Positions 55,650-64,000 of a DNA stretch of 64,000 bases are shown here, one piece after another. The translations under genes and the position numbers were made by a program. Numbering within the stretch: position 1 is the first letter of the stretch; each line of letters begins with the position of its first letter. Source of the DNA: Loxodes magnus (lineage: Eukaryota > Ciliophora > Karyorelictea > Loxodida > Loxodidae); the NCBI GenBank assembly GCA_946699065.1, contig CAMPDV010000282.1:1-64000 (forward strand), read 5' to 3'. The notes under the pieces are model-generated. The model saw only the letters and a list, made by a program, of their open reading frames with translations, was not told the DNA's origin and did no database searches.

Positions 55650-58107
55650 ATGTAGCCTAATTATTAGTCTAATGTCTAAATGCTTAACAAAGCTAATAAA
55701 TTTGACTATGGGATATAATAGCTAACCAAAACTATTGAGCTATGCTAACAGCCAGATATCTAGTATTCTCTCTATGACCTGGTATCATAGCGATGTTAGA
55801 ATATCATTAATTGGATTACGGAAAACTTAAATGAACTTAGTAAAATAACCAGGTCAGATCTTGCTGAATTCGATGAAAAAACTTAAAAAACTACTCAAAT
55901 AATTTAGAAGTTTAGAGAAAGAGAAAAGATAGCTAGAATATTAGAACCTAGAGAGGATTACGACTTATTAAAGTAGATTCAATGAGATCTAGATGTATTA
56001 GATAGAAACTTAAAAATTAATACAAAAGAAGAAAAGTACAGATAAAGTCTAAATGAAATGGAATAAATGTGCTAGCGAATGAAACAAATGGACGAGTTAT
56101 AATCTAAGTGTTTACAGTTGCTTGCATATTTTAATAAAGGTTAGGCTTCTTTTTCGAAGGAAAATAAAATAAACAGTCAAGAAGAATAAGTTGTGCATAA
56201 AATAGCTTGGATATATAAGCATAATCCTGAAAAAGTAGAGTAGCATTATTTGTAAAGAAAGCCAGGAATAATGTACTAGTTAAGATAAAAATACTAAGAA
56301 GAAATAATTAATGACACAGAATAAAGAAACAACTTTTAACTTATTTTTTAGCAAGAAGTAAAATTAAAAGAGCAAGATTTTCCAAACTAAATCTAGCAAG
56401 TACAATTAGAAAAGAATTATTTATAAGATTAAAAATTTTAAAACTGGTAATAGATTGTTCGTAAGTTTTACCTATTATTTTAGCATAAAAAACTGAGGGA
56501 ATGAAAATGAAAATTGATAGTAACCAAGAAGAAATAATTAATGAAACAGAATAAAGAAACAACTTTTAACTTGTTTTTTAAAAAGAAAATCAAATACAAG
56601 AATAAGACTTACCAAGCGAAGTCTTTCCAGTCTAGTAAACATAAAATTAATAATAAACTTAGGAGCTTTATAACTAGTAGTAAGCTTACTGTAAGTTTTT
56701 ATATTATATTAGTATAATAAACTGAGGAAATAAAACATGATTATGAATTAGAAGCCACAATAATTTAAAAGGGGAATTACATGCAAAACTTAACACCATC
56801 TAATGTATAAAATTAATAACTTCAAAATAAACAGTAAATGAAAGGTAATTACGAAGCTAATCAATAATAGTAATACTAAGGATTCCATATACAAAGTTAA
56901 GAATAGTATGCTCCTTATTAATAAGATTAAATCTAATAGATAAAAGCTGATATTGCTAACTAGTACCAAAATTAGTTAGAAAATATGTAGCTAAGCTATG
57001 AAAATCAAATTTTTGAACTTACTAAAAGGTTGTAAGAGAAAGATGAAGATTTAAGAAAGAGATAACAGCTATTCATCAATCTAAAAGAAAACGAAAAATA
57101 TTAGAAACCATAAAAGGAGGAATAAAAGAGTGAATAAAATTCAATATATGAAGTAAGTTTTTATGCAGGGATAATTAGAATGTGCTAAGAATAATTTAAG
57201 AGTATATAGTGGATAGAAAGCTGAACTAGAATTGTAAGTTTTATAAATTAGCTAAATTTAAAATATTGGTAAAGATAAATGAAGCAAGCCTGTTAGTCTT
57301 TTTGAAACAGATAAGTAATAGTCTTTTAAACTTGATAGAACATTAAATTCCTCCGAAGTTATCAAGAAAAAGGTATAAATTAGTTTTATTAGTTATGAGG
57401 AAAATTCACTAGTACAGACATTTGTACTTAAGAAAAGCGATAAGTAAAATATTTCAAATGAATGCTAAGTCCACTTTGAAGTGATGCAATTACCTTAAGG
57501 CTCTATTAAGTTAAAATAAGAATCTAATTATTATTTAAATGAAGAAGTGGCTAAAATATAGTTAGAAGTATAAAATATTGGAAAAGAGTAATGACCATAA
57601 AATATTTATATAGAAAGTTTAGATAATTTTACTTAAAAATGCTTTGTAGGAAATTTAAATCCAGAGTAAAGTAAAATAGTAGAAATAGAAATTATCACAG
57701 AGAAAGATTCAGGAACTTACGAACATAAATTACAACTAGAAGTAGAAGGAAACCGCTTTGGAGAGATTCTGGCTTATTAATACACTGTTTATAATCCTTT
57801 AACTGAATAAGATTAGTAGTTAAGACAAAGTTACTGAAACTTCGTAAAAAATTTAGATGAAGAAAGTTTAAAATAGTTTAAATAGCTAAAAAAGAGAAGA
57901 GACATTGCCTGGTATTTAATATATTCTTAGAAAGATAGATTTTAGTAGATAAAGAAGGAAAATTTAGTTGAATCTATTTTAAGATAAAGCTCAAATATGA
58001 CTTAATAGGATTTGAAAAATGATTTATAAAATTTTTCACAAAGATAAGGTAAGACCAACTAAGTGCTGATAGTGAGAAAATCAGGATGTAACTGTGCGAT
58101 TTTTTGA
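55650..58107 (+). CDS. Coiled-coil protein with tandem NBR1-type FW domains, gene C
   Basis: Five exons: 55650-56460, 56484-56690, 56713-57152, 57169-57233 and 57252-58107. Introns of 23 (56461-56483), 22 (56691-56712), 16 (57153-57168) and 18 nt (57234-57251) all start GTAAGT and end AG. Frame is kept throughout, giving 792 residues ending at TGA 58105-58107. Domain order is as in gene B, but an internal duplication of about 230 bp (56296-56525 and 56526-56750) adds one exon and one intron. The first 870 bp are almost identical to B. The FW part has diverged in sequence but keeps KDKWSKPV and KEQWPQN, where both Trp are TGA although B uses TGG. Role as proposed for B: scaffold or autophagy receptor, by inference. 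Confidence 0.9.
56296..56750 (+). repeat. Internal exon-intron duplication in gene C
   Basis: The string gaagaaataattaatga, acagaataaagaaacaactt and the following intron appear twice, 230 bp apart. The second copy is more diverged. Genes A and B have one copy. Confidence 0.85.
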
Positions 58108-58224
58108 ATCTCAAAAAGAAAAAATTAAATATTTATGACTCTTTTGCTTTTATACTAATTATCTAAATATAAAATCTTCTAATCTCATACATTTTAATTT
58201 AATTAATTTCCTATATCTAAATAA

Positions 58225-58470
58225 TTAATTATGGAGCTGATGGAAATCACGTACTCTTCTAAATCCAGGTTAATTTTGCTAATGGTTTGAATACCTTAAA
58301 TGGGGTGAAGTATTTAGTTATTTCGGTTGGAGGAGGCTTCGATAAAGACAATCGGCGCTTAATCCCTGCTCAGCCTGTATTCAATTACAAAGTATCACTG
58401 GGCTTATCAGTTCTTGAAGTAGGGCCATGAAGATCAATCCAACAACAAAGCTGACTTTGATTATTATATA
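58225..58470 (+). other. GC-raised island, block 1
   Basis: Distinctly richer in G and C than its surroundings. One frame reads like protein with few stop-type codons: NTLNGVKYLVISVGGGFDKD, then RLIPAQPVFNYKVSLGLSVL. No family was recognised. It lies about 120 bp after gene C and its composition differs from every gene in the window, suggesting foreign origin or a structured RNA. Confidence 0.45.
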
Positions 58471-58510
58471 TCGTAAATTATGGGGTGGAAAATCCTTACT
58501 GTTCTGCTAT

Positions 58511-58530
58511 TAAGCATAAAAATGCTTACA
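58511..58530. repeat. Small hairpin between the two island blocks
   Basis: AAGCAT and ATGCTT form a six-base-pair stem around AAAA, next to a ttaattaattaatt tract. Confidence 0.5.
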
Positions 58531-58532
58531 TT

Positions 58533-58875
58533 TAATTAATTAATTTTAACTAAAAGAGTTTTTGGGACTGGAAACTACTTTCCGATTAGACGACCCAACA
58601 CTCTCTTTTTTAAGGAATAACGGGTTATCCTGTTGAGCTCCAGGCACAGCTACTATGGAGCTCCATCGCTATGAGCAGCTAGGCTTCAACCCCTACCAGT
58701 AGAAGATAATCTCGTAGACAGCACTCCTTCAGAAAATGACTCTGACCGGGGACTTTTTCAGCGAAAGGAAAGGAATTCGTTCCTAGCCATAAAATCAGAA
58801 AGCTTAGCCAAGAAGGCCAAAATCTGCTCTCACCATCTGTTCAGTTATCATTAATTAATTAATTCAGCCTTACAT
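58533..58875. repeat. Island block 2 flanked by direct repeats
   Basis: The segment is bracketed by attaattaatt tracts (58533-58546 and 58850-58863) and by cttacattt on both sides (about 58527 and 58869). This could be the footprint of an insertion. The inner ~300 bp are GC-raised. Confidence 0.5.
58550..58850 (+). other. GC-raised island, block 2: coding-like and hairpin-rich
   Basis: Two frames look protein-like: RLDDPTLSFLRNNGLSCWAP in one, EDNLVDSTPSENDSDRGLFQ in another. The DNA also holds an 8-bp perfect hairpin, GAGCTCCA...TGGAGCTC (about 58635-58663), and AGGAA-TTCG-TTCCT (about 58770-58783). Whether it is a gene piece or a structured RNA cannot be decided by eye. Confidence 0.4.
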
Positions 58876-59019
58876 TTTATTTATTTTGGGAATTGAACAG
58901 AAACAGAAGATATTCATAAAATTATCATAAATACATAAGTATTGCTTAAGATACTATGTGAAACTTTTCTAGAAATGAGCTTAAATTGAAAAATAATAAT
59001 AATAACTAATTAACATAAT

Positions 59020-59720
59020 TCCATCTATATTTGGCTCATCATGAATTAAAAATTTAATGTTAAATCAAGCATTAACTTACAATTTGCTTGGATAATGTCT
59101 ATTATAAGTATTGATGACTTTCAGCTTGCTCTGTCTAATAGTTTCGATAGGTCGATTCCCATTTATTTCTTATTGAATTAATTAGCTGCATATTAGATGT
59201 ATGGAGCTTCTTTGTTAAGTTGGAATATTTTTTTCCTGTAAATTTTTCCTTCTTAATTGCAATAAAATCTGAATATATTTTTCCATTCATTCTCTATGAT
59301 TCTCTTTTCTTTTAGTCTAATCTTGATACAATTTCGCACTTTATGTCCTGGACTCTTGCAATATCAGCATCTAATTATTTTCCGATAGGGAATATAATTT
59401 ATCGTAGGTTGTTGTTCTAATTAATCAGATAATTCATGGATATATTTTAGAGAAATATGCTTTCCATCAGTTCTGCGAATTGAATTTTGTTTCTAGTTAA
59501 TGGATTCTGATATTTGCTGCCTACTGATTTTCTGTATTTTGTGCATTTGTACTAATCATAAGGCATTCAATTTTTCTTTCGTGCTCTTAAAGTTAAAAGT
59601 TTAGAATTTTGTTATTGCATAATTTTGAGGTCTTAAAGTATTGTTTACTGATTGTAGTTTGGCTGAGATGAACACTTTAAATAAGAGATTTGATGGGAAA
59701 AAGTTCCATTTTATATAATA
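59020..59720 (-). mobile_element. LINE ORF1 remnant with CCHC knuckle
   Basis: Minus strand holds ISLKYIHELSDQLEQQPTIN and an intact CX2CX4HX4C knuckle CWYCKSPGHKVRNC (59369-59328, Trp as TGA). Upstream, QFAELMESIFLQNISMN matches the remnants at 16.7 and 43.8 kb in a different frame. It is therefore a frameshifted copy. No ORF2 follows. Confidence 0.7.
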
Positions 59721-59724
59721 TATA

Positions 59725-60850
59725 ATAATAATGAAGCAAGCTATAAAAAAATCTTAAAACAGTACCAAAAAGATAATAAGCAAATAAAATAGATAAAAGG
59801 GATAAATTTGTCTCCTAATATGCTAATGATAATGATTAACTTTGGATGTTTGAGAGCAACTAAACTCTAGTAGTGTTGCTTTACATAAACTATTCTTTTT
59901 GGAAATAACTGGGACATTCTACTGATAATTTTTTGAAAGCAAGGATCATCATGTGTAATGAGAGCATATTTTATAATTATAAACTTCCTTTCCTAAACTT
60001 TGAGATGCGCTTACTTAAAAATTTTGGATTAAACTAGGGACTTCTCTATAGTAGAGATACAATCAAAAAATAAAAATGTTGCTCCCACCATTTTTAATCT
60101 TTCTAACTTGTAATATATTAATATTTAAAAAATTACATTAAAGAGTCTAGATTACATGATAGACATTTTTAATTAAACAAAGCAAATAATGTCACTTGTT
60201 AAATTTGGACTAAAAATAAGAGTCAAAATAGTAGATAGTTTAGCTTAAAGTAGATGATATGATTTATAAATATACTTAGAGAAATAATAATTTAAATACT
60301 GAATTTCTAATAAATACAATAATAAAAAACTAAGCATAAGCACAATGAATAATTATAATTAGAAGTAAAATATCTAAAGCTATATATTATAATATAATTA
60401 ATAAAGTAATCTTATTTAAAATATATTAAGTTTAAATTAGAATCATTTTATTTATATTCTACTGTAATTAACTTATAGTAATTATCCAATTTTTATTGTG
60501 CTTACATATCTTTAAAATCATTTTGTTAAATAATAATATTCAAATAATATAATGAAAATAGCTTTTCAAAATCTTTAAATTCAATATAGCCCTATTGGTT
60601 TTCAATAAGGCCTTTTTTATATAATTTAAATTAGTTTAACTTTATTTAATCGATTCTTTAATATATTAGTGAAGCTTAGATACTTTTAACTATATTATAA
60701 TTTAACTTCTTAATAGTAAATAAGAAACTATTTTTAAATGGATGTGCTTATTTTTTATTGTAGTAATGTTAAAAATATTATTATCTATTTATTCTTTATG
60801 CTTTATATTTAATATTTAAACATTTTATCCTACTTTATTATCAATTATTA
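59725..60850. other. AT-rich, nothing recognised
   Basis: Very AT-rich with no motif or repeat match seen. Confidence 0.45.
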
Positions 60851-60860
60851 ATTAATGAGA

Positions 60861-60892
60861 TTATAGATCGCTCAATGGCTCGCAGCTCTTTA
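60861..60892. repeat. Dispersed motif (copy 3)
   Basis: ttatagatcgctcaatggct followed by cgcagctcttta keeps both ends of the motif seen at 26246-26286; the middle is shorter. Confidence 0.5.
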
Positions 60893-61117
60893 GTCTATTT
60901 TTAATTCAACTCATTATTTCCTCAAGTCTTTCATAGTGCTACCATTATTTTTTTAGTCTTGTCTTTTATAAGCCATCATCGGAATGCTACCCTAAGAGAC
61001 TTTAGTATCTGTCATCTTTCATCATTAGCGTTACTTATGTCTCTTCAATCTTGTCTTCTCTTGACTCCTACCAAGATTCTTGTCCGATTCTTCATCCATG
61101 GGTACTTGCTGTAGCAT
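60872..61117 (-). CDS. Small hypothetical protein, 81 residues
   Basis: ATG 61117 to TGA 60872-60874. It starts MLQQVPMDEESDKNLGRSQE and ends KIDQRAASH. Internal TGA codons give QRQWWKM and KQWVELK. The end overlaps the dispersed motif at 60861-60892, and RAASH resembles the RAAHQ of the copies at 42.9 and 26.3 kb, so it may belong to a mobile family. The function is not recognised. Confidence 0.4.
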
Positions 61118-61589
61118 AATTAAGCTAATCTTAGTTTTAGGATTGTTCCTTGCTATTTAAGATATGAATATAAGAGCATTAAATTAAGATTAGATTTGTT
61201 CTTTTAAGATAATATAAGGTAGAATAAAATAAATAGTTAGCATTGATTTAGACTATAATATTAGGATGCTATTTTTATTTATTTTTAGATCTATTTTTTA
61301 CATTTTTTTATATTAAAGAATTAAAATTATTTTAGAACCAATTTAAATAGTAAGAAATAACAGCCAGTTTATATAGAAATTCCATTTAAACCAAAATTAA
61401 ATCCATAATCTTAATAAAAAAGAAACTACCTACCAATAATAAATTCAACATTATCAATTGTCAATACAAAATGTATACCATAAAATACTAAACTTATAAT
61501 CATCATTTATTATCAAAAATATCAAATTGCCTTATAAACACGCAATAGTCGATTCCTCTAGAAACTAAAAAACAACAGTTAAGAGGAAC

Positions 61590-62340
61590 ATGGCTAAGGA
61601 GAGTTAAAAGTAGATTATTACATCATCATCTGGCTCCTCTTCCCAAGGTAAAGTGAGGGTTGGAACAGTACAAGCAATCTAATATAAGAATGATCATCAA
61701 TAAAGATTTTAAAACTAAATTGAATAAATGAAGACTATAATTACCTAAAAAAATTATTTATAGCAGAGTTTTTTAATAAGATAATTAAGGAACATAATTG
61801 ATTTTCAGAATAATTAACTAACAATTTTAAGAAAATAAATAATATAAAATCAATTAGTAACTTAAGAATGATTATGAAAGATAATTATATTTAAACTTAA
61901 CCAATTAAAAATCAATAGAATTAGAAAAATTCCAGCTTAGATTAAAAGAAGAACTCTCAGAATTAAAAATTTAAGATTAGAATTTAATTAAAAGAAGAGA
62001 AAAGAATGAAAACTAGATATTTACAAAAATTAATAAAGATAAAAATCAAGCGGTTGTGGTTTTGTAAATCAAGATTTTATTTTCTAATAAAATACATTAC
62101 CTAAAGCAAACTGAATGATAAAGAGCAAAAATGAATATGAGCCTAGATTAACAAGCTATGGATTACATCAACAGGAGTTTATAAGAGAAAAATACAGGCT
62201 GGATCAACTGAGAGCCAGAAATGTGACCTTACATTTAATCAAGAAGGTCGCGATATCCTCGTTAAAAAAAATAGCAGTTAATACCTGGTAGAAATCCCAG
62301 AGAAAGTTAAAGTTTTTTACATTTAGTTTATAATAATTAT
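61590..62340 (+). CDS. Hypothetical coding-like region, multi-exon
   Basis: ATG 61590 opens MAKESQKQIITSSSGSSSQG. Later frames read QLRLKEELSELKIQDQNLIK (coiled coil, about 61940) and KLWITSTGVYKRKIQAGSTE followed by CDLTFNQEGRDILVKKNSSQ (about 62150-62290). The frame changes need introns; a candidate is GTAAAT...AAAG at about 62065-62107 (43 nt), which joins two stretches in frame. The GC content of 62130-62300 is above its surroundings. No family was recognised and no stop was fixed. Confidence 0.4.
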
Positions 62341-62344
62341 AAAT

Positions 62345-64000
62345 TCTTCAATTTAAAAGAAATTATTTATGAAATTTCCAATGAAATGAAAGAAGTTGGG
62401 TTATATTGAAACTTTTGATAAAAAGCATAATATATAAAAAATAACTTATTAAAAATATGTTGATATAGAGAATAATAATAGTTTTAAAGTAATTAAAATT
62501 AAAGTTACTTAAAGGAAATAAAATTTATTAATAAAATTAGTAAATTATTGACTATATAAGCAGATAAAAAACTAGAATTAATTTTTAAAGTAAAATTGAA
62601 AAATGAAAGAATAATTAAGTTGTAAACATATAAGATAAAGAGTAAAGGCGTTGCCAGTATTACAGGTAAAAATAGATATATATAAATATTTTAAAGACTC
62701 TACTTATTATAAAAACAAATAAAAAATTTGCTTGAAAAATTAAGAATAATCTTGAAATTTAGAAAATGAAAGAATATGTAATTAAATGAAGAGACTCTGT
62801 ATTTAACTAAATATCTAACTTAAATAAATTAAAATTTATATTTAATTAAAAAAATATTTTAGATAATTTAAACTTTTAATTTTAATTATTTGCATATTCA
62901 TTCATTATTTTATTATTTTCAACTAGGATTTATTAATTAACAGCTTTAATTAACCCTTATTTTATAATATTTAAGACTACTATTACTCTTTTGTTACAAT
63001 TTTTTTTAAATAAGTTGACTTTTAAGTCTATTTGTTTCTTTAAAAAATGTTCCAAAATAAATCATTTTTTAATTTTTGGAGATGTCAGAAATTATTTCTT
63101 CTAATTATGAATTTTCTGCTAAATGCTTTTAGTTTATTTTTAGAATTATAAATTTTTGCTGTTTATTAACTTCTAGGATTTTCAGTAAGGATCTGATTTC
63201 CATTTTCTAAGTACAGAGAATCTAGGTATTACAAAGGATTTCGTATTTTTAGTAAAATGATTTAGTTAGTAAATAGTATAATTCTGAATGGTCTTACAAA
63301 AAAGACTAATTAAGTATTCTATTATTTAATCTAATTATAAGTTAATATAATAACTTTAATCTAGCTATTATTTATTTAATTTTTAATCAAATTACAAATT
63401 TAATTCTAGCAAAAATGAATCTGAAAAAGCAAAAAATAGAGTTAAAAGAATAAATAAATGATATTAAAAAAGTTTATTTAAAGCAATATTATAGAATAAC
63501 TGAATAATTTAATATTTTAGTTATATTCCTATTAGTTTTATATATTAGTCAGTTGCTAATAAAATTAAATATACATACACTTTTTCAAATATATTAAAGA
63601 ACTAGTTTGAAATATAATCTATTTAATTTACCTTAGTATTAAAATATTTCCTAGAGTTTATTTATTTTTCATCATTCAAATTATTACTACCTTTTTAATT
63701 TTAAATAAACAATATTATAATATTTTAAGATATTTTTCAATAAAGGAAAATAGTTTTAAGATTTTATAAATAAATAATAAATTAATATTATTATAGAGCG
63801 TGTAGAATCTCCTTGACGAGTAATTTTTTCAATATTAATATTAATAAAAAAATGCTTTTTACTTCTTTTTGTAATTCGAACTTTCAATGAGTCAGCTTCT
63901 CCAAATGGGAAATCTGCTTATTAAATATTATTTTTGAATTTAGAACTAAATACTTTATTCGTCTTGAATAAGATCAAAATATGAACTAGTAATTAAGTGA
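62345..64000. other. AT-rich, nothing recognised
   Basis: Apart from the degenerate motif at 63791-63820 (ttatagagcgtgtag), no gene, RNA or repeat was seen. Confidence 0.45.

Noticed and set aside
27659-58107. Genes A, B and C as retroposed copies
   Set aside because: All keep introns at the same places and share diverged flanking DNA, so they arose by DNA duplication.
58550-58850. SRP RNA, RNase P RNA or telomerase RNA
   Set aside because: Hairpins are present, but the conserved cores of these RNAs were not found, and a CAACCCC string lacks the repeated template a telomerase RNA needs.

Overview
The window reads as nuclear DNA of a ciliate that has reassigned all three standard stop codons. 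It is roughly three-quarters A+T. No long reading frame exists under the standard code. Recognisable proteins appear at once when TAA and TAG are read as Gln and TGA as Trp inside genes, with TGA alone ending genes. The evidence is internal: MORN repeats whose conserved Trp is TGA, a kinase WMAPE motif whose Trp is TGA, an APE endonuclease ETW motif whose Trp is TGA, CCHC knuckles, and paralogous genes in which TGG/TGA and CAA/TAA interchange at the same residue. Together with introns of 16-23 nt beginning GTAAGT (or GTTAAA) and ending TAG or CAG, this points to a karyorelict such as Loxodes, or a Condylostoma-like heterotrich. Use of TGA as the only evident terminator favours the karyorelict code. 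That assignment is inference. Because every frame is open under this code, genes were found by motif and paralogy rather than by ORF length.

Layout. 1-1.4 kb: nothing recognised, then a strong hairpin. 1.6-4.87 kb: a diverged ~100-bp satellite with a 494-bp higher-order repeat. 5.4-6.9 kb: RING-kelch gene. 7.5-9.1 kb: LINE ORF1 (CCHC). 9.5-10.7 kb: multi-pass membrane protein. 10.7-13.0 kb: minus-strand Gln-rich unknown. 13.8-14.7 kb: RING/B-box/coiled-coil gene, convergent with a minus-strand ANF-receptor-like ligand-binding membrane protein (14.8-16.6 kb). 16.6-26.1 kb: a retrotransposon district, with a decayed LINE (ORF2 with APE and RT domains, 17.56-21.24 kb) and several ORF1 pieces in both orientations. 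27.7-29.6, 37.7-40.0 and 55.7-58.1 kb: three paralogous genes (A minus, B plus, C plus) for coiled-coil proteins with two tandem NBR1-type FW (Ig-like) domains. 32-36.3 kb: plus-strand coding-like sequence with short ORFs. 40.6-44.0 kb: LINE fragments. 44.3-46.2 kb: protein kinase-MORN fusion. 47.3-47.6 kb: small ORF. 47.9-49.4 kb: second RING-kelch gene (minus). 49.5-55.6 kb: mostly AT-rich non-coding sequence with diverged repeats. 58.2-58.86 kb: an unusual GC-raised island. 59-64 kb: LINE ORF1 remnant, a small ORF, a coding-like region and AT-rich DNA.

Themes: several genes suggest ubiquitin or selective-autophagy connections (two RING-kelch, one RING/B-box, three FW-domain paralogs) or signalling (TKL-like kinase-MORN, ANF-type receptor). 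The A/B/C genes lie in larger duplicated blocks whose non-coding flanks have diverged far more than the genes. Coordinates given for the A, B, C, kinase-MORN, RING-kelch and RING/B-box genes were followed codon by codon; those described as coding-like are approximate.
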